Counted from the first letter of the stretch, positions 8,298 to 17,723 are shown. The stretch: DNA of 64,000 nucleotides from Phycisphaerae bacterium (GCA_018003015.1 JAGNEZ010000015.1:49449-113448); one strand, 5' to 3'. Translations and numbers: made by a program. Notes: generated from the letters alone by a model not told the origin.

Positions 8298-9314
8298 ATG
8301 AACAGACCGTCCGACATCATCAAGTACCTCGGTATCCTGTCTCTGGGTGGCGGACTTTCCGGTTGCATCATCGGTAACCGGCCGAATTTCGTCGAACCCA
8401 ACGCTACCCGACCGGACCAGCGCACCTACTTCCTCGACGGCGCCGGCAACTACGGCTTCGGCAAGGAGACCGTGCCGCTCGGCCTGGCCGACGGCGGATA
8501 TGAAGGATTCGTCGAGCACTTCATCTGGACTACCTACCTGGGCCCCCTCGTGGACCAGGTCAACGTGACGCACAACCGCGGCAAGGCGACGGAGCTGGCC
8601 CGCAGGATTGAGGGCTTCCTCAACCGCTATCCCGACGGGCAAGTGAACCTCATCGGCCTGAGCGCCGGCTCCGGCATCGCCATCTTCGCCCTCGAGGCCC
8701 TGCGACCCAACTACAAGGTCGACAACGTCGTCATGCTCGATTCAAGCCTGTCGGCCAACTACGATCTGAGCTGGGCCCTGACCCACGTGAGGGGCGGTAT
8801 CTACTTCCTCTGGTCGCCCGACGATCCCGTTCTCCGCGAAGTCGTCCCCATGATCGGCACCGTGGACCGCAGCTCCGACAAGGTCCTCCCCGCGGGCGTC
8901 TACGGGGCCAGGCTGCCTCGAAACGCCTCCAGGGAAACGGTGAATCTCTACCGCAAGGTACACAACGTCCCCTGGCAACCCCAACCACTCGTCGGCCCGG
9001 TCAAGCTTCAGCATGCCGGCAGCATCAGCCGCGCCGTGATCTGTGATGTGGTTGCCCCGATCATCGTCCGCCGCCCGCCTCCCGATCCTCCTGCGCAGGC
9101 CGCCAGGAGAACCAGGAGAGCCTCACCTCCAGGTGCCACTCCACCGAGGCCCGCGCGACCGACTCCGGATACGCCAAGTGAGGCCCCGGGCGACCCCCTG
9201 CCCCCAGCCGAACAGGCGGAACCCGAAATCAAGCCGTCCGCACCCGCTACGCCGCCAGCCCTCGAGCCCGTCCAGCCGAGCCCCTCGACGGAACCTCCAT
9301 TGCCACCCCCATGA
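8298..9314 (+). CDS. Lipoprotein with alpha/beta-hydrolase domain and proline-rich tail
   Basis: 338 codons. The N-terminus has a lipoprotein signal with lipobox LSGC (Cys23), so the protein is probably anchored in a membrane facing the periplasm. Residues about 45-245 resemble an alpha/beta-hydrolase: the nucleophile elbow GLSAGSG lies near residue 122, and LWSPDDP may carry the acidic residue. The putative catalytic His is not certain. From about residue 255 to the end the sequence is almost only Pro, Ala, Arg, Glu and Ser, which looks like a cell-wall spanning or disordered tail. There is no obvious ribosome binding site. Esterase, lipase or an inactive binding role are all possible, and the substrate is unknown. 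The neighbouring amidohydrolase is also exported. Confidence 0.75.
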   Translation: MNRPSDIIKYLGILSLGGGLSGCIIGNRPNFVEPNATRPDQRTYFLDGAGNYGFGKETVPLGLADGGYEGFVEHFIWTTYLGPLVDQVNVTHNRGKATELARRIEGFLNRYPDGQVNLIGLSAGSGIAIFALEALRPNYKVDNVVMLDSSLSANYDLSWALTHVRGGIYFLWSPDDPVLREVVPMIGTVDRSSDKVLPAGVYGARLPRNASRETVNLYRKVHNVPWQPQPLVGPVKLQHAGSISRAVICDVVAPIIVRRPPPDPPAQAARRTRRASPPGATPPRPARPTPDTPSEAPGDPLPPAEQAEPEIKPSAPATPPALEPVQPSPSTEPPLPPP

Positions 9315-9441
9315 ATCGCCGGTCTCGACGCCGGTGAAACCGCAACCAGGTCGGCTGGCATGCGCGTCGCCCCCGCTTGCACGCACCGGCCATTCCAAGT
9401 ATGAGTGACAGGCAATGCTGTATACCCTAGGAGGTCTATCC

Positions 9442-10584
9442 ATGTCCTGCATCAAACGTCTGTGGAAATACGCCGCCCTGTTAACCATGCTGCCTGTCGC
9501 CCTCCAGGCTCAACCAACGGTCGCCCAACCATCCACCGACAACGGCGATATTCGCGAGCTCAAGCTCAAGGATTGGCAGCCCCGGTCAATGCTCAGGACC
9601 AAGGTCACCGAAGTGCCAAAGGCCGCCTTTCCGGTCATCGACGTGCACAACCACCTCGGCGACGGCAGGAAGGCCGCGGCCATCATCGAAGAGATGGACG
9701 CCGCCAACATCAGGACCGTCGTCAACCTGGACGGCTTGTGGGGAGATGAGCTCAAAGCCCGTCTTGAAAGGCTGGACAAAGCCTACCCGGGGCGGTTCCT
9801 GACCTACGCACTGATCGACTTCAAGGGCATAGATGATGCCGATTGGTCCGAGCGGACCGCACGTCAACTGGAAGCGGATTTCAAAGCCGGCGCCAAGGGC
9901 CTCAAGTTCCACAAGAGCCTCGGCCTGACCGTCCGCTACAAGGACGGCCGGCTCATGCCTATCGATGACCCGAAACTCGATCCCGTCTGGGAAACGTGCG
10001 CCAGGTACGGCCGGCCCGTCATGATCCACACCAGTGACCCAGCCGCCTTCTTTACACCCCTCGACCGGTTCAGCGAGCGCTGGCACGAGCTCAACGAGCA
10101 CCCCGGCTGGCTCTTCGCCAACCCCAAATTCCCGCGAAGGGACGAGCTGCTCGCCCAGCGCAACCGGGCGATCGCCAAACACCCGAAGACAACCTTCATC
10201 GGAGCTCACTGCGGCAACAACCCGGAAGACCTGGCCACGGTTGCCTCCTGGCTCGACAAGTACCCCAACTTTTACGTGGACATCGACGCCCGGATTAACG
10301 AGCTCGGCCGCCAGCCCTACTCCGCCCGCCGCTTCCTCATCAAGTATCAGGACCGGATCATGTTCGGGACCGATACCTTTCCCGACCGCGACGCCTACCG
10401 GATGTACTTCCGATTCCTGGAAACCGATGACGAGTACTTCGACAGCGCCGGCGGCCATCACCGTCAGGGTTTCTGGATGATCTACGGTGTCTTCCTGCCC
10501 AAGGAAGTGCTGGAGAAAATCTACGGCAAGAACGCCGAGCGCATCGTCCTGACCGACGCGGTCCGCGCCGCCCAGGGGTCGTGA
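9442..10584 (+). CDS. Exported amidohydrolase-2 family metal-dependent hydrolase
   Basis: 380 codons from the ATG at 9442, chosen because AGGAGG at 9429-9434 is 7 bases upstream; an earlier in-frame ATG at 9415 lacks one. A signal peptide (KYAALLTMLPVALQAQ) leads into a TIM-barrel of the amidohydrolase_2 group. Expected metal and catalytic motifs appear in order: VIDVHNHLG (HxH), LKFHKSLG, MIHTSDP, FIGAHCGNNPED and FGTDTFPD (final Asp). Members of this family include decarboxylases and lactone or amide hydrolases; nothing here fixes the substrate. The gene ends 18 bases before a convergent gene. An exported location is less usual than a cytoplasmic one but common in planctomycetes. Confidence 0.85.
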   Translation: MSCIKRLWKYAALLTMLPVALQAQPTVAQPSTDNGDIRELKLKDWQPRSMLRTKVTEVPKAAFPVIDVHNHLGDGRKAAAIIEEMDAANIRTVVNLDGLWGDELKARLERLDKAYPGRFLTYALIDFKGIDDADWSERTARQLEADFKAGAKGLKFHKSLGLTVRYKDGRLMPIDDPKLDPVWETCARYGRPVMIHTSDPAAFFTPLDRFSERWHELNEHPGWLFANPKFPRRDELLAQRNRAIAKHPKTTFIGAHCGNNPEDLATVASWLDKYPNFYVDIDARINELGRQPYSARRFLIKYQDRIMFGTDTFPDRDAYRMYFRFLETDDEYFDSAGGHHRQGFWMIYGVFLPKEVLEKIYGKNAERIVLTDAVRAAQGS

Positions 10585-10602
10585 GCAACCGGACCGAGCC
10601 AG

Positions 10603-11391
10603 CTACTTGCTCGACGGCGGCGGCAGTCCATCCGCCACCCAAAGGAACGCCAGCGGCGGCCGCAAACGCGGCGGAAGGAGAATGCGAATGGTCAGCCGGG
10701 CCAGCTGGCGACCCAGCCCCACGCCGATCAGGCTTCCGAGCATCTGGAGCAGCATCTGCCCGTAGACATACGGATTCGCCCAGGTGCTCATCGCGGGTCT
10801 GTTCCACCCCGGCCGCGGCTGATCGCTCGCCACCATGGCCCAAACCGCCGCGCCGACCAGCAGCGGAACAACCACGGCTGTCAAGGTGTACCAACTCCTC
10901 CGCCAGTGCGGAAACACGATGACCAGGATGATCCCCCCAACCAAGGCCAAGCCCACCGACGCGGTTGCCATCGGAGCCACCCACTCCCAGTACTGACGTG
11001 TATGCGCGTAGGCATAGAGTCCGATGTTCGAAGACTGAGAACCGCCCATCCACCATGGTCGTCCCAGTTCCTCGAGTGTAACCACACTGATGCCGAACAG
11101 ACCGAACGCCCAACCGGAGAAGATGGAAATCAGCACCGTGATCCACAGGGCCAACGCCAGCGTCGAGACACGGCTGAGCCAGACACGGCCGACCGATACC
11201 GAATCGCTGACTGGATGATACCGCCCGCACTCCGGGCACCGGCAGAGCAACACCTGCGTCCGCGAATCTCGGCGGACGATCTGGGTGCGAAGGTTGTAGC
11301 CACACCCCTCACAGTAGCGGTCAGCCTCGACGGTCGTCACCTGGGCCATGGCCTCAAAATCGAACGCCCCGTCGATCTGCCGGTCATCCAT
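10603..11391 (-). CDS. Zinc-ribbon integral membrane protein, unknown function
   Basis: 262 codons from an ATG at 11391 with a weak GGAGA upstream. Residues 25-60 form a zinc ribbon: CEGCGYNLR (Cys27, Cys30) and CRCPECGRYHP (Cys52, Cys55). Four or five hydrophobic helices follow, near residues 75-100, 130-152, 160-180 and 200-225. The combination of a CxxC ribbon reading CxGCGYNLR with a membrane domain is common in planctomycete hypothetical proteins. No enzymatic motif is visible. The start overlaps nothing; the gene lies 70 bases after the stop of the minus-strand nucleotidyltransferase fusion and may share its transcript. Role unknown. Confidence 0.75.
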   Translation of the reverse strand: MDDRQIDGAFDFEAMAQVTTVEADRYCEGCGYNLRTQIVRRDSRTQVLLCRCPECGRYHPVSDSVSVGRVWLSRVSTLALALWITVLISIFSGWAFGLFGISVVTLEELGRPWWMGGSQSSNIGLYAYAHTRQYWEWVAPMATASVGLALVGGIILVIVFPHWRRSWYTLTAVVVPLLVGAAVWAMVASDQPRPGWNRPAMSTWANPYVYGQMLLQMLGSLIGVGLGRQLARLTIRILLPPRLRPPLAFLWVADGLPPPSSK

Positions 11392-11461
11392 CGGTCGTCT
11401 CCATGCTCGCGGGTCAGCGGCAGGCGCTGAGCCGACGGCACCTGCGGCTCCAGGCAAGCCA

Positions 11462-13111
11462 TCAAGGCCGGTGCCATTCCCGACACCCCGGACAGAGGGA
11501 CATCGCGTGGAACCGGCCAGCTGCGTGTCGCTCGCGAATCTCGGCCATCCACTGGTCACTCCAGAGGGCCGCAAACGAGCTCTCAGTCACGGACCCAACC
11601 GTATGCAGCCCCTTGAAATCCTGGTCACAGACCGGCATCCGCCCATCGGCCAGGACCATCGCTCTGGAGAAGAGCCGTTCGCAGGCGACTCGCTTCGGCG
11701 GAGCCATGTCCATGACAGAAAGGTCGGGCCACTGCCCGGCATAGCTGCTCGGCCCGCTGATGACCGCCGTGCCAACCCGGCTGACCCAGCAATCATAGAA
11801 CGACTCCATCTCCTCCATCGTCGTCGTGGTCTTGGTCAGTTCGCAGACCACGATCGGCTGGGGCTGCTGGCGCTCCGTCTGGACCGCCAGTAACCGCTCG
11901 ATATTGGCCACGACCTGCTCATAGAGATCGACGTTGTGCACCCTCAGGTATTTCTCCCGCGCGGCGGCGTCAATGAGCACATTGAGCACATCAACACGAG
12001 CCTCCACCAGCGTCTGAATCGCGGCATCGTCGAGCCGGGCGGCCGTCGTGCGCACGGCCAGCCCGAAGACTCCAACCTGGAGGCACTTCCGCACGCACCG
12101 CTGCCAGTTCGGATGATGCAATGGATCGCCAAACCCACCCAAGACCACGCGGACATCGTCACGCCGGGCCAGTTCCTCGATCAGCCGGTCGAAAACCGAA
12201 TCGGCCATCGGTCCGCGCCGACCTACGATCTCGCCACGCGGCCGAATCGTCGTGGCTGCAAGCGGATCCTCCGTGGTCAATTCGATCTCGACTTCCCCCG
12301 GCAGCGGGTCCGCGCGCACACCCCACCGCTCAAGCAGGAACCGCGATACCGTGAGCACGTCGGGGGTGAACGGGTCATCCGCGCTCCCGCCGGCCCGCGC
12401 CAGGATCGCGGTGATTCGCTCCATGGCCGCATCCGTGTCCGCCACGCACCGCCCGCAGGCGCGCCGCACCTCCACTTCGGGAGGGTAAAAACACGGCAGC
12501 ATGATCAGGTCCCGCTGCGGCAATGCCGGCTGGTAGGCCATCATCCGCCCAGGCGGCTGATTCGCCTTCATCAGATCGGCCAGCAAGGCCGGAGCGTAGA
12601 TCGCGGCCGAGAGCCCCGGCGCCGCCTGTGTGAAGGTCATGCGCACTTCGGCATACACCTTCTCGTAATGCTCGACCATCGCGTCCAGCAGAACCGGGTC
12701 GAGCAGCACCGCCGCGGCGGGAACGTCGACCACGCCCTCGGCCTGTTCCCGCCTGGCCAGGGCTTCCAGCAGCCAGGGATGAACCGACTCGTCGAACACG
12801 CAGGTTCCGGCCAACCCCCCGCGCCACGCGTCCAACGACCACTTGCGGGCACTGGCAACGTAGCTCTCCCACGGCACGCCGCCCGCCTGGTGGGTCTCGA
12901 TTCTCACCCCCAGCCCCGCGACCGCCTGCCTGGCTCGCTCCTCCTGCAACTTGTCCACCAGCAGGTGAACGCTCGCCAATCGCTTGGCGGCCAGCACACG
13001 CTTCACCGTTCGGCGGAGCACCGTCTCGCCCAGCAACTGGTCAGTAAGCCGCGAGCGCCTCCCCGAAAAAGTGCGCTCCAAATCAGCAGTAATCGCGGCA
13101 ATGATCTTCAC
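11462..13111 (-). CDS. Nucleotidyltransferase fused to cluster-less radical SAM and SPASM domain
   Basis: 549 codons. Residues 1-235 look like an SpsF/KdsB-type cytidylyltransferase: MKIIAAITADLERTFSG, then LLGETVLRRTVKRVLAAK, and later FTQAAPGLSAAIY. The usual RLPGK core is degenerate. Residues about 270-470 follow a radical SAM barrel layout: EIELTT at 275-280, VVLGGFGDPLHHPNW near 322-336, then RTTAARLDDAAIQTLVEARVD. The CxxxCxxC that should follow ELTT is missing (EDPLAATTIRP instead). Residues 475-549 keep a SPASM-like region with RVACERLF, VLADGRMPVCDQDFKG, GSVTESSFAALW and LCPGCREW. It follows the DUF115/Maf-like gene by 21 bases, so the two probably work together, perhaps in nonulosonic-acid or glycan attachment. 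Enzymatic chemistry by the barrel is doubtful without the cluster. Confidence 0.75.
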   Translation of the reverse strand: MKIIAAITADLERTFSGRRSRLTDQLLGETVLRRTVKRVLAAKRLASVHLLVDKLQEERARQAVAGLGVRIETHQAGGVPWESYVASARKWSLDAWRGGLAGTCVFDESVHPWLLEALARREQAEGVVDVPAAAVLLDPVLLDAMVEHYEKVYAEVRMTFTQAAPGLSAAIYAPALLADLMKANQPPGRMMAYQPALPQRDLIMLPCFYPPEVEVRRACGRCVADTDAAMERITAILARAGGSADDPFTPDVLTVSRFLLERWGVRADPLPGEVEIELTTEDPLAATTIRPRGEIVGRRGPMADSVFDRLIEELARRDDVRVVLGGFGDPLHHPNWQRCVRKCLQVGVFGLAVRTTAARLDDAAIQTLVEARVDVLNVLIDAAAREKYLRVHNVDLYEQVVANIERLLAVQTERQQPQPIVVCELTKTTTTMEEMESFYDCWVSRVGTAVISGPSSYAGQWPDLSVMDMAPPKRVACERLFSRAMVLADGRMPVCDQDFKGLHTVGSVTESSFAALWSDQWMAEIRERHAAGRFHAMSLCPGCREWHRP

Positions 13112-13132
13112 TCAGCACGCAGCACTTTCAGC

Positions 13133-15067
13133 TCAGCACATTCTCTGTGCCATCGCCCGGTCAAATCGCGCAATGCCCTCGCTGAGAATCTCCTTCAGCG
13201 CCTCTGCCCCCTCGATCACGCCTTCCACAAATCGCAGATCGCGGGCTAGCTGGGCCCTGGCCAATTCGATTCCCTCCGTCTCAGTCAGCTTCAGCCGCCG
13301 GTCGGCGCTGAACCGTTGCAGCTCGGCATGCTGCGAGACCGCACTGATCATCTGGTAGGCATGGTCGTGCCCGTCGATCCTGACCCGCAGGGCATCCACC
13401 GCCGCAATCCTGCGATTGAACGCCGGGGGATCATTCAGCAGCGTCTCCAGTTCCTTGAGCAGGGCGACCATCTCCTTGCAGTCGACCACCATCTCGTCCA
13501 CCTCTTCGATCCGTCGGCCAAGCTCCCTTCGCCCCGCCTCCAATCGTGACGGGTCGTGCCACCGGGTCTTCTCACGATAGGCCAGCAGCTCGCCGGGAAT
13601 CGGCCGGGTGCAGTACTGACCGGCGGCCTCCGCCAGACTCATGACCCGCGTCCCCGCCTTGCGGACACCGCCCTCGGTCGCATCGATCACCCGGCCGGGC
13701 ACGGTGCTGAAGTCGCCTTCGAACTGCTGCAGGTAGGTGAACAACTGTTCGTCGGTGTAAACGGCGCGACCCTGGACATCCTTGACCTTCATCAGGATGT
13801 GCCGGGTGCGCACAATCCGCTCCCATTCCATCATCTCGATGGTTGAGAACCGGTTGAGCTGAGGACGCCACAAGCCATGGATGGCCACGCCTGGTGAGTA
13901 GTACACATGATTGGTGTAGGCCAGATCCTGACCCACCAGAATGATTGGATCGCAACCCATGTACAGCGCCAGGTAGAACGCCAGGTGAGCGACGGTCGCA
14001 CCGGCCTTGAGCCCGTCACGGGCGGCCAAACGGTCGCCGACGCACAGCCGGGCGAAGCTGTTGCTCAATACCGAAATCGGCCCGGGATAGTGATCGGGCA
14101 CGTGCCAGGTCACCTTCGGCTCAATCACCAGATGAGTCTGACTCACCTCCCCGATGCCCTCGAAGAACCGCTTGGACATCTCGTGATAGTCCAGCGCGGT
14201 GACGAAGTGCGGTCGGATCCCGCGATCCAACAGCGTCTTGAACGTCGTCTGCACCGCCACCAGGACCGCCCGGCTCTGCAAGTCCGCCAACTGGTCGATG
14301 TTCTTCCGCAGCGACGGGCCGGCGGAAACCACGATGCCCGGGTATCCCTTGAATCGGTCTCGCAGCGGATCTATGGGCGGCGTCGAAAGATAGATCGGCA
14401 GATTGTTGGTGATGTTGCGACAGGTGATACGCGAGTTGGTCACCAGCGTCACCAGACTCATGCGGCAGTAGGTCATGAAGTCCGCGATCATCTTGCGGAG
14501 AGCGGCGTGGAACGGGCCGGCCACGCGCTCCGACGGCGGATGGCTGACGAACTTGGCCCCCATCATCATCAGCGTGCTGTGGGGCTCCAGCCGGCTCTGC
14601 ATCTCGCCCTTGTCTTCGGTGGTGAGAATGATGCAGCGGTCTCTGGCAAACAGATCGGCCACGTCCACCGTCTCGAGCGCCGCCTTGAGCATGCCCAGGT
14701 TCGGCTCGGTCACCACCAGGAAGGCGTCGCCCTTCAGCCTAGCAGCCAAGGCTTTGAGGTGGTGGCCCAGCCCGAAGCCGCTGACCACGTAGCAGAAGTC
14801 CTCGCCCACCTCCACGCTGCCGGCGAACCGTGCGGCTTCGGCCAGCGGATCTACCTTGCTGTGCAGCGACACCGGTCGATCGGAGCCCGGCGGCAAGACC
14901 GAGGCCGTGGGTACGCCGGTCCTGGCCGCCTCGACCGCGATCGAACCGTCCGGCTCATACTCGTCGATCCGCTGGGCCAGGCGATTGTCACAGCGGAACA
15001 GGGCCGCCATGTTCCGGCAGTAGACCTCATCCCGGGCCAGTGAGTTGCTGGGGGTGTCGGCAGCCAT
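13133..15067 (-). CDS. DUF115 / Maf-like glycosyltransferase-type protein
   Basis: 644 codons from the ATG at 15067; a GTG at 15112 is possible but neither has a strong ribosome binding site. The N-terminal third is a helical/Rossmann region (VVSGFGLGHHLKALAARL). The central part, residues about 230-430, carries the DUF115 signature: GIVVSAGPSLRKNIDQL, then TTFKTLLDRGIRPHFVTALDYHE and DPIILVGQDLAYTNHVYYSPG. The C-terminal 180 residues are helical. This family includes the Maf proteins linked to transfer of nonulosonic acids to flagellin and the MptE pyrophosphokinases. Given its size and its partner nucleotidyltransferase, a Maf-like role in glycosylation is more likely. No flagellin or flagellar operon is in the window to confirm it. 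Confidence 0.82.
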   Translation of the reverse strand: MAADTPSNSLARDEVYCRNMAALFRCDNRLAQRIDEYEPDGSIAVEAARTGVPTASVLPPGSDRPVSLHSKVDPLAEAARFAGSVEVGEDFCYVVSGFGLGHHLKALAARLKGDAFLVVTEPNLGMLKAALETVDVADLFARDRCIILTTEDKGEMQSRLEPHSTLMMMGAKFVSHPPSERVAGPFHAALRKMIADFMTYCRMSLVTLVTNSRITCRNITNNLPIYLSTPPIDPLRDRFKGYPGIVVSAGPSLRKNIDQLADLQSRAVLVAVQTTFKTLLDRGIRPHFVTALDYHEMSKRFFEGIGEVSQTHLVIEPKVTWHVPDHYPGPISVLSNSFARLCVGDRLAARDGLKAGATVAHLAFYLALYMGCDPIILVGQDLAYTNHVYYSPGVAIHGLWRPQLNRFSTIEMMEWERIVRTRHILMKVKDVQGRAVYTDEQLFTYLQQFEGDFSTVPGRVIDATEGGVRKAGTRVMSLAEAAGQYCTRPIPGELLAYREKTRWHDPSRLEAGRRELGRRIEEVDEMVVDCKEMVALLKELETLLNDPPAFNRRIAAVDALRVRIDGHDHAYQMISAVSQHAELQRFSADRRLKLTETEGIELARAQLARDLRFVEGVIEGAEALKEILSEGIARFDRAMAQRMC

Positions 15068-15223
15068 ACGCGGCTCATGATAGCCGGATTTCGGCGGCAC
15101 GAGAACCTTCACCGCTGGTGCCCGCCCATCGCGCTATCCTACTTCGTCCGGAATCATCCCGCCCGTCCCGGTCAGGCACCGACTCCAGACCGCCCCCCCG
15201 TACCTCCATCAAGGAATTCGGTG

Positions 15224-15229
15224 TATAAT
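15224..15229 (+). promoter_or_regulatory. Probable -10 box upstream of cstA
   Basis: A perfect TATAAT 47 bases before the cstA ATG in the context GGTGTATAAT. No good -35 box is visible at 17 or 18 bases. Only the -10 element is supported. Confidence 0.45.
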
Positions 15230-15276
15230 GCCCGCGGGCAACACCCCTGGACGCCCCGAACCGGTGGAGGCATGTC

Positions 15277-17211
15277 ATGATCGTTCTTGGTCTGATTCTC
15301 GTTTCTCTCGCGATGCTGGCTCTCGGCGCTTTTGGCTATGCTCCCCTGATCGGCCGGATCATTGGTGAACGCCGCGACCGCATGACGCCGGCCGTGGCGG
15401 TGAACGACGGTCGGGACTACGTGCCAACCCGCACGCCGGTGGTTTTCGCCCACCATTTCGCATCTATCGCCGGCGCCGGTCCGATCATCGGCCCGGTTCT
15501 AGCCCTCTATTACGGCTGGCTGCCTGCCGTCGCCTGGATTCTGCTCGGGGGAGTGTTCCTGGGGGCGACCCACGACTACGTGGTTACCCACATGGCCATG
15601 CGCGAAGGAGGCAAGAACATCACCGTGGTCGCCAGCCGGTACGTGGGGGCCGGGGCCTTCCTCATGCTCCTGGTTCTCCTTGTGGCCCTGCTTGCTCTGA
15701 TCTGCGCCGCGTTTCTGGATCTCTCGGCCACCGCCCTGACCTCCACCGTGTCACTGACCCGCCTCGAGCTCACTCCTGAGCAGAGCATGTTCCGCCTCGA
15801 AGGTGATATGGCGGTCATCGGCGGAATCGCCTCGACCTCGGTGGTGGTGATCACCCTTTTCTCGCCTTTCATCGGCTACCTGTACATCAGGCGCCAGACT
15901 CCGGTATGGGTCTGTTCTCTGCTGGCACTGATCATCTGCACGGTCTCGATCCTGGTGGGGCTCATACTGCCGATGCAGGTGAACCCCGAGACGTGGAAAG
16001 TGCTGATCAGCGCCTATGTCCTGGTAGCCGCCGGCGTGCCGGTGTGGTTCTTCCTGCAGAGCCGCGACTTCATCAATGTGCACATCCTCTACGTCGGCAT
16101 CATCTTCGTGGTCGTCGCGGTCATCGCCGCCGCGATCCGGGGCGGAGGCGGAGAGGCCGCGGACGCGGCGACTGCCATTCCCATGCTGAATTGGTCTGAT
16201 GCCTCGGCAAAGCTCGGACCCGGCTGGCCGGTGCTGTTCATCACCATTGCCTGCGGAGCCGTGAGCGGATTTCACAGCCTCTGCGCCGGGGGAACCACCT
16301 GCAAGCAGCTCACCAACGAGATCGCGGCTCGGCGAGTGGGTTACTACGCTATGCTCCTGGAAAGCCTCCTGGCGATCTGCGTGGTGTGCTGCCTGTTGGT
16401 CGGTGCTTCGATGAGTCACTACCTCGCCGACTGCTATCCTGCATCCGGCAAAGGCAACGCGGTGCTGACATTCGCCATGGCCGTCGGCCACACCGCCAAC
16501 GTCGGGCTCGGCTTGCCGGTTTCCGCTGGGGCCCTCGGGGCCATGCTTCTGCTCGAGGGCTTCCTGGTGACGACACTGGATACGGCCATCAGGTTGACCC
16601 GCTACATGATCGAGGAAGGTTGGGCTACCCTTTTCCGACGCTACGACGTCTTCGCTGACGTCGATCAGACCCGCCCCGTGGAACTCGAAACCAGGGCCAA
16701 GACGGGCACAGATGAACTGGCCGGGACGGGTGGCCTGACGCTGAACGCCCCGCCGGTAAGCACCATGGTACCCCGGCAGCCGGTCATCGCCACACGCGGT
16801 CTCACTCGAGCGGGTCTGTCCTTCCTTCGCCACTACTGGGTCAACTCCGGCCTGGCGGTCTTCTTCATGCTGATGCTGGGCTGGGGTAACGGCTACAAGG
16901 CCCTGTGGAGCATCTTCGGCTCGGCCAATCAGCTCTTGGCCGCCCTGGCGCTCTTGATCGCCACCTGCTGGCTGATCAGCCGCGGCCGGTCGGCCTGGTT
17001 CACGCTGCTGCCAACCGCGTTCATGATGGTGACTTCGGTGACCATGCTGATCCGGCTTCTGGCAGTGGATTACCTCCCCAAGTGGCCCGGCTCCGCGCCG
17101 TTGGTCATCGCCGACATCATCGTGCTGAGCATGACTGCGGGAGTGATGACCCTGGCGGCGCACCGCTGGTGGACCGCGGTCCGAGAGACTCGGGCGGCGG
17201 CCGCGGTGTGA
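15277..17211 (+). CDS. cstA: CstA-family peptide/pyruvate transporter
   Basis: 644 codons, with GGAGG about 8 bases before the ATG. Some sixteen hydrophobic segments make a polytopic inner-membrane protein. Family motifs include RTPVVFAHHFASIAGAGPIIGP near residues 50-72, LGATHDYVVTHMAMREGG and CGAVSGFHSLCAGGTTCKQL around residue 330. Length and order match carbon-starvation protein A. CstA proteins import peptides or pyruvate during carbon limitation. A hydrophilic loop at residues 465-515 is longer than in short CstA forms. It ends six bases before a convergent gene. No regulator or btsSR-type two-component genes are adjacent; a -10 box lies just upstream. Confidence 0.93.
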   Translation: MIVLGLILVSLAMLALGAFGYAPLIGRIIGERRDRMTPAVAVNDGRDYVPTRTPVVFAHHFASIAGAGPIIGPVLALYYGWLPAVAWILLGGVFLGATHDYVVTHMAMREGGKNITVVASRYVGAGAFLMLLVLLVALLALICAAFLDLSATALTSTVSLTRLELTPEQSMFRLEGDMAVIGGIASTSVVVITLFSPFIGYLYIRRQTPVWVCSLLALIICTVSILVGLILPMQVNPETWKVLISAYVLVAAGVPVWFFLQSRDFINVHILYVGIIFVVVAVIAAAIRGGGGEAADAATAIPMLNWSDASAKLGPGWPVLFITIACGAVSGFHSLCAGGTTCKQLTNEIAARRVGYYAMLLESLLAICVVCCLLVGASMSHYLADCYPASGKGNAVLTFAMAVGHTANVGLGLPVSAGALGAMLLLEGFLVTTLDTAIRLTRYMIEEGWATLFRRYDVFADVDQTRPVELETRAKTGTDELAGTGGLTLNAPPVSTMVPRQPVIATRGLTRAGLSFLRHYWVNSGLAVFFMLMLGWGNGYKALWSIFGSANQLLAALALLIATCWLISRGRSAWFTLLPTAFMMVTSVTMLIRLLAVDYLPKWPGSAPLVIADIIVLSMTAGVMTLAAHRWWTAVRETRAAAAV

Positions 17212-17217
17212 GCGCGA

Positions 17218-17592
17218 TCACCCGTAGCCCAGTTCGCGAAGCTGGCGCTCGCTGAGGCCGAAGTGGTGGCCGACCTCGTGCAGGACGGTGGTCTTGATCT
17301 GCTCGATCATCTGCCGCCTGGTGCGGCACATCCGTTCGATGTTGCTCTGGTAGATAACGATCCGCTCGGGATAGCGGTAGGTCTGATCTACGTGCCGCTC
17401 GGTCAGAGGCGTGCCATGGTACAGGCCGAGAATGCCGCGCGGGTCGCGGGCCTTGATGTCCCTGCAAACCTCCGGGCTGGGCATGTCCTCGATGTCGATC
17501 GCGATATCCTGCAGATAGGAATGGAACCCCTCAGGAATCGCCTGAATGGCCTCATCAACCACCGCCTCAAACTCGTCGTCGCTCAGATGCAA
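17218..17592 (-). CDS. Small zincin-like metallopeptidase-domain protein
   Basis: 124 codons. The open frame begins at a TTG (17592), since no ATG or GTG is available in frame before the domain; this is unusual. The sequence matches the small zincin_1 family of 110-140 residues: an acidic N-terminus (SDDEFEAVVDEAIQAIPEGF), a middle segment ILGLYHGTPLTER, and the zinc motif TTVLHEVGHHFGL near residues 102-114, with HExxH intact. Proteins of this family are widespread single-domain putative metallopeptidases with unknown substrates. It is convergent with cstA and divergent from sppA. Confidence 0.85.
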   Translation of the reverse strand: MHLSDDEFEAVVDEAIQAIPEGFHSYLQDIAIDIEDMPSPEVCRDIKARDPRGILGLYHGTPLTERHVDQTYRYPERIVIYQSNIERMCRTRRQMIEQIKTTVLHEVGHHFGLSERQLRELGYG

Positions 17593-17717
17593 GACAACAC
17601 CCGCCGCTCAGCTTCTGCGGCCGTCGCCAGCCTCGCGTACCGCTGGCCTCGCCATCACCGCATCGATACAATGCCCCGGCGTGGAAAAGCCATCCAACCC
17701 GAGTCTCTATGTCGGAG

Positions 17718-17723
17718 TATAAT
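17718..17723 (+). promoter_or_regulatory. Probable -10 box for sppA
   Basis: Perfect TATAAT ending 20 bases before the ATG at 17744. If used, transcription would start near 17730, after the alternative GTG start at 17726, which favours the ATG start and a short leader. The -35 region is weak. Confidence 0.45.
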
